DNA of 64,000 nucleotides from NCBI RefSeq assembly GCF_030123405.1, contig NZ_CP126110.1:1426001-1490000 (forward strand). The letters are read 5' to 3'. This stretch comes from Neobacillus sp. WH10 (lineage in GTDB: Bacteria; Bacillota; Bacilli; Bacillales; Cytobacillaceae). Below the pieces are notes generated by a model that saw only the letters and a program-made list of their open reading frames with translations, was not told where the DNA came from and did no database searches. A program made the translations under genes and the position numbers. Shown piece by piece: positions 57,798 to 64,000 of the stretch (its first letter is position 1; every line of letters starts with the position of its first letter).

Positions 57798-59150
57798 TTA
57801 TGAAAGGACTTCTGATTTAGATAGGGCTATCTGTGGGATGTTGGTTTCTTCATTATGAATATTTTTTGTTACTTCAATATATTTAATATGATGTTCTTCC
57901 ATATCAAGGATTTTAAAGGTATAAGAATCGTGAAGAATGATGTCGCCTTCTTGAGCCTCGTAATTTTCGGTCAGAATCCAGCCGCCGATTGTATCTATAT
58001 CTTCATCATCAATTTCAACACCCAATAAATCATTGATCTCACTTACTAAAACCTTTGAGTCAATAATATAATGGTTTTCCTTAATTTTGCGGATTTCTGG
58101 AATTTCATCCATATCAAATTCATCACGAATCTCGCCAACAATTTCTTCAAGGATATCTTCAACCGTAACAAGTCCCGATGTTCCGCCGTATTCGTCCATT
58201 AAAATCGCCATATGCACACGGTCTTTTTGCATTTTAACTAATAAATCATGGATTGGAATGGTTTCTATTACTCTAATTATTGGACGAGTATAACTTTCTA
58301 ATGTGTGAGATGATAGTTTTTCATTGCCAATTAAATCGGTCATAACCTCCTTGATATTGACAAGACCAATAATATGGTCTTTATCGCCATCAATGACAGG
58401 ATATCTTGTGAACTTTTCTTCGCGTAAAACCTGAAGAAAGGTTTCTAATGAATCATCCTTTGACAACGAAACCATTTCTGTTCTTGGAACCATGATTTCT
58501 TTTGCAATCCGGTTATCAAATTCAAAAATTTTATTTACATACTTAAACTCCGATTGATTAATTTCACCACTTTTATAGCTTTCAGAAAGGATAATTCGAA
58601 GCTCTTCCTCCGTATGGGCTATTTCATTTTCGGACATGGGCTTTAGCCCAAAGACACTAGTAACAACCCGTGCTGACCCATTTAGAACCCAAATAAAAGG
58701 GTACATGATTTTATAAAATAGAATCAGCGGACGTGAGACAATCAAAGTGATCAGTTCAGCCTTTTGGATGGCCAGTGTTTTAGGTGCAAGTTCTCCAACC
58801 ACAACATGTAAAAATGTAATGGTTGCAAACGCAATTCCAACTGATAATATTTGCGATGCGCTCTTAGGAATGTTTAGTTCATGAAAAAGAGGGCCAAGCA
58901 TGTGCTCAATTGTCGATTCCCCAATCCAACCTAAACCTAAGGCAGTTATTGTAATACCTAATTGACAGGCAGACAGATATTCATCCAAGTTTGATATAAC
59001 TTTTTTTGCTGAAACAGCATTCGAATTTCCTTCCTCAATTAACTGATCAATTCTTGAACTTCTAATTTTTACAATAGCAAATTCTGAAGTTACAAAAAAA
59101 GCAGTTAAGGCAATTAAAATGGCTATAATAACCAAGTTAAATATGTCCAA
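57798..59150 (-). CDS. CNNM/CorC-family transporter (hemolysin-like, DUF21-CBS-CorC_HlyC)
   Basis: 450 residues from TTG at 59150 with AAGGGA upstream. An N-terminal DUF21 domain with four membrane helices (about residues 1-190; TSEFAIVKIRSSRIDQL and GELAPKTLAIQKAE are signatures), two CBS domains (about 205-330; KEIMVPRTEMVSL and VHMAILMDEYGGTSGLVTVE) and a C-terminal CorC_HlyC domain. Family members export Mg2+ or resist Co2+ and other cations; B. subtilis YhdP and MpfA (YhdT region) belong here. It forms a tandem with a paralogue at 59903 and a MerR gene lies between them. The ribosome binding site is in a leader hairpin. Confidence 0.93.
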   Translation of the reverse strand: MDIFNLVIIAILIALTAFFVTSEFAIVKIRSSRIDQLIEEGNSNAVSAKKVISNLDEYLSACQLGITITALGLGWIGESTIEHMLGPLFHELNIPKSASQILSVGIAFATITFLHVVVGELAPKTLAIQKAELITLIVSRPLILFYKIMYPFIWVLNGSARVVTSVFGLKPMSENEIAHTEEELRIILSESYKSGEINQSEFKYVNKIFEFDNRIAKEIMVPRTEMVSLSKDDSLETFLQVLREEKFTRYPVIDGDKDHIIGLVNIKEVMTDLIGNEKLSSHTLESYTRPIIRVIETIPIHDLLVKMQKDRVHMAILMDEYGGTSGLVTVEDILEEIVGEIRDEFDMDEIPEIRKIKENHYIIDSKVLVSEINDLLGVEIDDEDIDTIGGWILTENYEAQEGDIILHDSYTFKILDMEEHHIKYIEVTKNIHNEETNIPQIALSKSEVLS

Positions 59151-59158
59151 ATAAATTC

Positions 59159-59184
59159 CCTTATCCGTTTTTTGACGGGTAAGG
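59159..59184 (-). promoter_or_regulatory. Leader hairpin that covers the CNNM ribosome binding site
   Basis: On the minus strand CCUUACCCGU pairs with ACGGAUAAGG at nine of ten positions around a five-to-six base loop; the right arm contains the AAGG of the ribosome binding site for the TTG at 59150. Could limit initiation unless opened. Confidence 0.4.
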
Positions 59185-59210
59185 AGTCACCTCCCAGTTT
59201 TTTGAAAAAA

Positions 59211-59645
59211 TTAACTCGTTACATTCAAAAGGGATTTCACTAGTGCTGTCCGGAGCATGCTTAGATTATTCGTTAGCTTCTTTTTTTGTTCGTCATCCAA
59301 TTTTTCAAGAATTGGTATAAGATCAAATAAGTCACTATTAAGTTGTTTCATAAGCTGTGTTACGGAACTTACATGTTTTTCCACTTCTGATTCACGAATG
59401 TTTTTTTCTTTACGCATTTCTAGTTTTCTTTTAATCTCGTCTAATGGAAAGTGCAGACTCTTACATTCTTCTATAAATTTTAAATCCTCTAATGACTCAT
59501 CCGAATAAATGCGGTAATTTGACTTAGAGCGTTCTGCCTTCAATAACCCTATAGACGTATAATAGTCAATCGTTCGTTTAGAAACCATTGCTATTTCTGC
59601 TAATTCACCAATTCGATAGACAGCCCCATCATACCACCTCAACAA
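59211..59645 (-). CDS. MerR-family regulator (YhdQ/CueR-like), start uncertain
   Basis: 144 residues from TTG at 59645 as the frame stands. The helix-turn-helix AVYRIGELAEIAMVSKRTIDYYTSIGLL and wing SNYRIYSDESLEDLKFIEEC are clear MerR features (given here in two parts), followed by a long dimer helix. The C-terminus has no metal-binding cysteine pair, so a metal sensor of the CueR type is not supported. The start is odd: there is no ribosome binding site for the TTG, while GAGGTGG stands before ATGATG in another frame. It lies between two CNNM paralogues and may control them. Confidence 0.85.
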   Translation of the reverse strand: MLRWYDGAVYRIGELAEIAMVSKRTIDYYTSIGLLKAERSKSNYRIYSDESLEDLKFIEECKSLHFPLDEIKRKLEMRKEKNIRESEVEKHVSSVTQLMKQLNSDLFDLIPILEKLDDEQKKKLTNNLSMLRTALVKSLLNVTS

Positions 59646-59828
59646 TATATAAAATTAACAATAATTATAAAGAATTTAAACCGTACAGTCAAACGTTCTA
59701 GTTGGGATATTAGTTGATATCAATATTTTATGGGAATTTACAGTAAATATGAATATGGAAATCAAAATATTACAAAAATTAAGCGTTATATATAACGTCC
59801 CCAAATCAGGAGACGTTGCTTCCTTTTT

Positions 59829-59919
59829 AGCGATGGGAAAGTAAACTTTCCCATCATGCATAAGTGCAACTAAGCTTCTGTCTTTGCCTATCGGCTCGCC
59901 AATCAGCTAGTTTTCTTTA
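59829..59919 (+). repeat. Modular hairpin repeat, copy 4
   Basis: Left hairpin GATGGGAAAGT / ACTTTCCCATC, core CATAAGTGCAACTAAGC and TTCTGTCTTTGCC, right part GGCTCGCCAATCAGCTAGTTTTCTTTACC. Its right end runs into the 3' end of the minus-strand CNNM gene and supplies its last residues and stop codon; on that strand the left hairpin may also end transcription. Confidence 0.78.
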
Positions 59920-61198
59920 CCTCAATATACATAATATGATGACCTTCAATTTCCTTAATTTGAAAAGTGTATCCGTCCTTTTCAATTACATCATCCTTAT
60001 GGACATCAAACTTTTGCGTTAAAAACCATCCGCCTATCGTGTCTACATCTTCTTCTTCAAGAGTAGTGCCCAGGAGATCGTTTACTTCGCTGATCAGAAC
60101 TTTTCCATCCAAAATAAAATTTCCATTTCCCTTTTTCTGAATTAGAGGGAGTTCGTCAATATCAAACTCATCCCGAATTTCCCCGACAATTTCTTCAAGA
60201 ATGTCTTCAACCGTTACGATTCCTGCGGTACCACCATATTCATCGGATAAAACTGCCAAATGAGAACGGTTTTTTTGTAGCTTCAGTAAAAGTTCTTTAA
60301 TCGGTATGGTTTCAATCACATGAATAACTGGCTTTAAATATGGAATAAGTGGTTTTTCACCTAAACATTTTTGCTGGATACAATCCGTTAAAACTTCCTT
60401 TATATTGACAATTCCTAAAATATTGTCTTTATCACCATCAATAATTGGATACCTTGTATACTTTTCCAGTCTAACTGTTTCGATAATTTCATTCATCGCA
60501 GCCTCTTTGGATAGTGTAATGACTTCAGTTCTCGGCACCATGATTTCTTTTGCAATTCGATCATCAAACTCGAATATTTTATTCACATACTTGTATTCGG
60601 ATTGATTTATTTCACCGCTCTCATAACTATGAGATAGGAGCATTCGCAATTCTTCCTCGGACATTACAAGTTCTTGTTCTGAAGCAGGTTTAATTCCGAA
60701 TAGCCCTGTTATGTATCGAGCTGAACGATTAAGAATCCAAATGAACGGATATAAAAGTTTATAAAATAATATCAAAGGCTGGGCAACTAACATAATAATT
60801 TCTTCAGCCTTTTGGATAGCAAATGTTTTCGGTGCTAATTCCCCGATTACTACATTGAAGAAAGTAATAATCGCAAACGCTAGAACAGTCGAAATAATGG
60901 GCTCAATAGATACCGGTAATTGAATCCATGAAAAGATTGGCTCCAAAAGTTTCCGGACCGTAGACTCGCCCCGCCATCCTAAAATTAAAGAAGTAATGGT
61001 GATGCCTACTTGTGTGGCCGAAAGGTATCCATCTAAATTAGAGATCACCTTTCTCGCAGCTTCAGCTTTTTTGTTACCTTCGGATACTAATTGGTCTATT
61101 CGTGTTGTTCTTACCCTTACGATGGCAAATTCTGAAGCAACAAAAAAAGCAGTAAAGGCAATAAGAACAGCTATTATAATCACATTCATCCAAATCAT
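59903..61198 (-). CDS. CNNM/CorC-family transporter, second paralogue
   Basis: 431 residues, ATG after GTAGGGTG. Same architecture as the gene at 57798: DUF21 membrane domain (ASEFAIVRVRTTRIDQL, GELAPKTFAIQKAEE), CBS pair (KEIMVPRTEVITL, SHLAVLSDEYGGTAGIVTVE) and CorC_HlyC end. The two proteins are clearly homologous along their whole length and probably arose by duplication. This copy is 19 residues shorter because it ends in VKKTS, encoded by the right edge of repeat copy 4. Role in divalent cation efflux is inferred from the family. Confidence 0.93.
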   Translation of the reverse strand: MIWMNVIIIAVLIAFTAFFVASEFAIVRVRTTRIDQLVSEGNKKAEAARKVISNLDGYLSATQVGITITSLILGWRGESTVRKLLEPIFSWIQLPVSIEPIISTVLAFAIITFFNVVIGELAPKTFAIQKAEEIIMLVAQPLILFYKLLYPFIWILNRSARYITGLFGIKPASEQELVMSEEELRMLLSHSYESGEINQSEYKYVNKIFEFDDRIAKEIMVPRTEVITLSKEAAMNEIIETVRLEKYTRYPIIDGDKDNILGIVNIKEVLTDCIQQKCLGEKPLIPYLKPVIHVIETIPIKELLLKLQKNRSHLAVLSDEYGGTAGIVTVEDILEEIVGEIRDEFDIDELPLIQKKGNGNFILDGKVLISEVNDLLGTTLEEEDVDTIGGWFLTQKFDVHKDDVIEKDGYTFQIKEIEGHHIMYIEVKKTS

Positions 61199-61336
61199 CA
61201 GTCACCCTACAAATAGTAAGGTATGCCACCTCACTTACTATTAACTCTATATACATTCATTATTTCCAACTTTACATAAGATTGTCATAATATTATTTCA
61301 AAAAAAGTGTTAATAGAAAAAAACGAGGAAATATAG

Positions 61337-61452
61337 ATAAGAAAATTTGCCGACTAGGGAACCCCATTAGGCGGTTCATGATGCGTAGTCGTCGAAAAAC
61401 ATAGCTTTTGAACTGTGAAGCTTTCCTTAGTGCACTTATGCTTTCCTAGCGG
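61337..61452 (-). repeat. Modular hairpin repeat, copy 5, inverted
   Basis: Read on the minus strand: GCCGCTAGGAAAG, CATAAGTGCACTA, AAAGCTTCACAGTTCAAAAGC, GACGACTACGC, then GCCTAATGGGGTTCC and AGTCGGCAAATTTTCTTATC. Same order of blocks as copy 3 but more diverged, without the left hairpin's right arm. It fills the gap between the second CNNM gene and the acetyltransferase gene. Confidence 0.6.
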
Positions 61453-61453
61453 C

Positions 61454-61483
61454 AAAAAAAAATACCGTCAAACTGACGGCATT
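61454..61483 (-). terminator. Terminator of the acetyltransferase gene
   Basis: On the minus strand CCGTCA-GTT-TGACGG followed by TATTTTTTTTT. Confidence 0.9.
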
Positions 61484-61493
61484 AGGTATATTT

Positions 61494-62045
61494 TTAAATG
61501 TGCAAGGAATTCCATTCACGTGCAAGCTTGCTATAAACAATTAGATCATGAAAATGACCATTTAAATGTTCTCCGTCCCTAAGTTTTCCCTCTTTCACAA
61601 AACCAAGCCGTTCAGGAATCGCCCTGCTTTTTTTGTTTTTCACACCACAGCGAATTTCTATACGGTTTAATCCTAATTGGAAAAAGGCATAATTAAGAAA
61701 GGCATGGACAGACCGAGTGATAATACCATGGCCTTCAGCATTTTTAGCGAGATAATAACCGATACTTGCCATGCTATTGTACCAATCTATTTGATTCAAG
61801 CCCAACGAGCCAACGAGTTCCCCTTTATAAACAATACCAACGTTCATTCCGCTATTTTCAGCAAATTGCGTGAGCCACATCGGAATAATGGACTCAAAAT
61901 GATAAAGGGTTGTCATATTATCCACCCATGGCATCCATTCGCGTAAATGTTCACGATTTTCCTCTACAAGTTTATACAGCTTTATGGCATGATGTGTTTG
62001 AAACAATTGAAGTTCGATTTCATGGTCAACTTTTAATGTAAACAT
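61494..62045 (-). CDS. ydaF: GNAT acetyltransferase, RimJ/RimL class (YdaF-like)
   Basis: 183 residues from ATG at 62045, with GGGAG ten bases upstream; the longer frame to 62111 crosses that site. The length equals B. subtilis YdaF. GNAT fold with REWMPWVDN near residue 35, SIGYYLAKNAEGHGI (acetyl-CoA pyrophosphate loop, here AEGHGI) and NRIEIRCGVKNKKSRAIPERLGF. It likely acetylates an N-terminal amino group of a ribosomal protein or a small molecule. Substrate unknown. Single gene with terminator. Confidence 0.88.
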   Translation of the reverse strand: MFTLKVDHEIELQLFQTHHAIKLYKLVEENREHLREWMPWVDNMTTLYHFESIIPMWLTQFAENSGMNVGIVYKGELVGSLGLNQIDWYNSMASIGYYLAKNAEGHGIITRSVHAFLNYAFFQLGLNRIEIRCGVKNKKSRAIPERLGFVKEGKLRDGEHLNGHFHDLIVYSKLAREWNSLHI

Positions 62046-62116
62046 AGGCCAATTCTCCCGAAAAAATTTTTTGTATATCATATGCATGAAAGGGCATTGT
62101 CGGGAGATCAAACAAA

Positions 62117-62149
62117 TAAAAAAATCCCTGCTTTATTAAAAGCGGGATT
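62117..62149 (-). terminator. Terminator of the RsbRD_N kinase gene
   Basis: AAATCCCGCTTT / AAAGCAGGGATTT with one mismatch; TTTTTTTATTT on the minus strand. Confidence 0.82.
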
Positions 62150-62160
62150 TGGCGTTATGC

Positions 62161-63315
62161 TTATAATATTGTTTCATCCTGACCGGCAGGTGTTAAGGCA
62201 AAAGGTAAGTAAATTGAAAAAGTAGTTTTATCCATCGAAGAATCACAGGTTAAATTTCCTTTATGTTTTTCAATGATTTCTTTACATACAAATAATCCAA
62301 GACCTGTCCCAAGCTTCTTAGTGGTGAAAAAAGGTTCGAAAATTGTTTTTCGTAACTCTGCCGGGATCACTGGGCCATTATTGGAAATACAGATTTTAAT
62401 TTGCTGGTTATTTTCCAAACAGCTGCTAATCTCTATGGTGGGAGTAGGAGTCTCATGATGATTTAGAACATCAATGGCATTAAATATGATATTAATAAAA
62501 ACCTGCCTGATTTCATCAGCATAGCCATTCAAGCTAAAATCTTCACTTAAATCTTTTTTGATTTTTACTTTACCGTCAAGAATACTTGGATAAAGGAAGT
62601 TTAATACTTCATCAATAAGTTTATTTAACCCGAATTGAACCTTCTCCTTCCCAATTAATTCTTTTTTGGAAAGTAATAAGAACTGGGATATTCGAAAATT
62701 AAGCTGTTCTAATTCACATGAAATGATATCTAAATACCTCATATTTGGAAAATCAGCTTTAAGTAATTGAATAAACCCTTGAATAGATGTGAGCGGGTTT
62801 CTAAATTCATGAATAAAACTTGAGGTCATTTGTCCGAGAAGTGTCAAACGATCCTGATGTGTCGAATCAATGAACATCGTCTTTTCTTCAATAATTTTAT
62901 TTTTTGCTTCCGAAAAATGGGATACGGCATAATATAAAAATTTATCAAAGCAAAAATTGATCAGATTGATTGATTTCTGCATCTCTGACCATGAAATTCC
63001 TGTTTTACTTAAATAGCTGTATAAAATCGTTCTGCCAAGATTGACATTATAGACGAAATCACCAATGTTAATATCGGCCAATACCCTTTCTTCTGACACT
63101 TCTATCGCAATTTTTTCAATAATATCTAACAGTTCTTGGTTAGATCTTAAATGCATAGTAAGTAGCACATTTAATAGTGCTTCCCCGTTTTCACGAATTT
63201 TCATTCTGAAGGGGTCATCAAGATTAATCACAATAGCATTTTCCCATTCTTCTAACAATTTTTCTTTATTTTGATTAAAAAAATCGATTAAATCTGTTTG
63301 TTCTCCCGTAAACAT
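62161..63315 (-). CDS. Soluble sensor histidine kinase with RsbRD_N-like sensor domain
   Basis: 384 residues from ATG at 63315, AGGGGG nine bases upstream. No membrane segment. The first ~165 residues (LIDFFNQNKEKLLEEWENAI, LADINIGDFVYNVNLGRTIL) resemble the globin-like RsbRD N-terminal domain found in stressosome proteins and some Bacillus kinases. Then an H box FIHEFRNPLTSIQGFIQLLK, N box NIIFNAIDVLNH, and G boxes ISNNGPVIP and LGTGLGLFVCKEIIEKH. No regulator gene adjacent. The layout is like cytoplasmic sporulation kinases that phosphorylate Spo0F, which would be its likely but unproven target. Confidence 0.88.
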   Translation of the reverse strand: MFTGEQTDLIDFFNQNKEKLLEEWENAIVINLDDPFRMKIRENGEALLNVLLTMHLRSNQELLDIIEKIAIEVSEERVLADINIGDFVYNVNLGRTILYSYLSKTGISWSEMQKSINLINFCFDKFLYYAVSHFSEAKNKIIEEKTMFIDSTHQDRLTLLGQMTSSFIHEFRNPLTSIQGFIQLLKADFPNMRYLDIISCELEQLNFRISQFLLLSKKELIGKEKVQFGLNKLIDEVLNFLYPSILDGKVKIKKDLSEDFSLNGYADEIRQVFINIIFNAIDVLNHHETPTPTIEISSCLENNQQIKICISNNGPVIPAELRKTIFEPFFTTKKLGTGLGLFVCKEIIEKHKGNLTCDSSMDKTTFSIYLPFALTPAGQDETIL

Positions 63316-63545
63316 TTTGTTTCCCCCTATGGTATTAACAAAACTGATTACCATGATAATTCGCTGATGACGGCAAAAATCCTTTTTAAAATAAGAGATA
63401 AATAATTTTCCCAATATGATTTTTGTTAAAAAATATGACTATCTAGGATGATTTAACTAGAACAGGATTACAACATGAGTGTAATAATTTCCTTGTAAAA
63501 ACAATAAATCAATAGTATATTTTTTATGGAAACAATTGAATACTT

Positions 63546-63635
63546 CCACAGGGGGAGCTGCTATAGGCGGCTGAGAGTGAACGTTCGAGTTCTGACCCTA
63601 TGAACCTGTTAGTTAACGCTAGCGTAGGGATGTGG
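63546..63635 (+). ncRNA. TPP riboswitch (THI box)
   Basis: P1 CCACA (63546-63550) pairs with TGTGG (63631-63635). Inside are the conserved words GGGGAGC, GGCTGAGAGTG, GACCCTATGAACCTG and TAGCGTAGGGATGTGG in the right order. It senses thiamine diphosphate and normally reduces expression of thiamine synthesis or uptake genes; the controlled gene lies to the right, outside the window. Confidence 0.95.
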
Positions 63636-63650
63636 TTTGCCGGATATTAA

Positions 63651-63690
63651 AGCAATGCAGACAATCCTTTTCGTCTTGCATTGCTTTTTT
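63651..63690 (+). terminator. Riboswitch-controlled terminator
   Basis: AGCAATGCA-GAC / GTC-T-TGCATTGCT stem with TTTTTT tail, 15 bases after the aptamer. Expected to form when thiamine diphosphate is bound. Confidence 0.9.
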
Positions 63691-63714
63691 GTTTTGAAGA
63701 TAAGAAATAGAATT

Positions 63715-63972
63715 CCGCGTGCTGTAGCCTTGTTCAAGGCGCTTCCGCTTTTCTTGTTGTCTAGCTACAGCGCCTAGGGGCTCGGGGTCATAAGCCAATC
63801 CGTCAAGAAGGCTAAACTGCAGCCTTCTCGTCGGCTCGTCTTATGCCTGGCTACAGGAAGCTATCGCTTTAAGTACGCATTAAGGGAGACTAATCTCTGG
63901 CTTCGCTTTGCTTGCCAGTCGATAATTCTCCCTATATCGCCCCTGTTCAAGGCGCTTCCGCTTTTCTTGTTG
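63715..63972 (+). repeat. bcr-like intergenic repeat with 29-base direct repeats
   Basis: TGTTCAAGGCGCTTCCGCTT plus TTCTTGTTG occurs at 63731-63759 and again at 63944-63972, 213 bases apart. Between them a GTCTAGCTACAGCGCC block and a nested hairpin: outer CATAAG (63789-63794) / CTTATG (63840-63845), inner AGAAGGCT (63806-63813) / AGCCTTCT (63821-63828). Elements of this style are widespread between genes in Bacillaceae genomes. No gene is visible from 63691 to the window end. Confidence 0.75.
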
Positions 63973-64000
63973 GCACCATGTTGCTTTTAGGAAGATATCA

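Noticed and set aside
59153..59200. Short leader peptide GTG ACT CCT in front of the first CNNM gene
   Set aside because: The GTG overlaps the only ribosome-site-like sequence, leaving no spacing; a hairpin explanation is simpler.
63731..63972. 29-base direct repeats considered as CRISPR or attachment sites
   Set aside because: Only two copies, no regular spacers, no cas or integrase genes, and the sequence belongs to a dispersed intergenic repeat.

Overview
The window is a stretch of low-GC, Gram-positive chromosome from an endospore-forming member of the Bacillaceae. Evidence for this is the many homologues of Bacillus subtilis genes (prkA-yhbH, yhcT-yhcU, pgcA, yhdB, yhdC, spoVR, nagA-nagB-nagR, deoR-deoC-cdd, ald-adeR, ycgR-ycgQ), strong AGGAGG-type ribosome binding sites, frequent TTG and GTG starts, CcpA cre sites and a sporulation-type sensor kinase. 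Local gene order (pseudouridine synthase, yhcU, pgcA, yhdB, yhdC, spoVR) follows the yhc-yhd part of the B. subtilis map with genes inserted or lost. A 2-oxoacid:ferredoxin oxidoreductase suggests fermentative or microaerobic ability. Species cannot be fixed from the sequence alone. No tRNA, rRNA, CRISPR array, transposase or prophage was seen.

Layout. 1-6.4 kb: the end of a bacillopeptidase F-like secreted protease, then the sporulation/stress pair prkA and yhbH. 6.5-11.1 kb: a short-type 6-phosphogluconate dehydrogenase and the amino-sugar operon nagA-nagB-nagR plus a SIS-domain gene behind a NagR-type operator. 11.2-19.4 kb: a CAP-domain lipoprotein, a KinB-like kinase, azoreductase, the long-type gndA, an ion transporter behind a structured leader RNA, and a one-domain metallophosphoesterase lipoprotein. 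19.6-23 kb: a cre-controlled operon of a MinD-like ATPase and a four-subunit ketoacid:ferredoxin oxidoreductase. 23-29.3 kb: an MMPL exporter, the deoxyribonucleoside operon deoR / deoC-xapX-cdd, a DUF3189 gene and proC.

29.4-35.5 kb: four tightly packed genes (stand-alone receiver, membrane-anchored HEAT-repeat protein, processive family-2 glycosyltransferase, large membrane-anchored glycosidase-like protein) that look like a regulated exopolysaccharide machine. 35.6-45.6 kb: phosphate uptake (pit and its DUF47 partner), a stress membrane protein, the yhc/yhd block with pgcA, an M14 carboxypeptidase, a frameshifted yhdC homologue and spoVR. 45.6-50 kb: alanine use (ald, adeR and an amino-acid permease with a cre site). 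50-57.7 kb: a secreted HAD phosphatase, the ycgR-ycgQ permease pair, a small heme-copper-oxidase-like membrane protein, a DUF445 protein, a lipoprotein behind an ECF-type promoter and small unknown proteins. 57.8-64 kb: two tandem CNNM/CorC-like transporters flanking a MerR regulator, a GNAT acetyltransferase, an RsbRD_N-type histidine kinase and a TPP riboswitch whose gene lies beyond the window.

Non-coding structure stands out. A modular hairpin repeat of roughly 90-145 bp occurs five times between genes, and one copy supplies the last codons of a CNNM gene. A second, bcr-like repeat family fills the right end. The most promising items for novelty are the leader RNA of the ion transporter, the receiver/HEAT/glycosyltransferase/glycosidase operon, and the modular repeat family.
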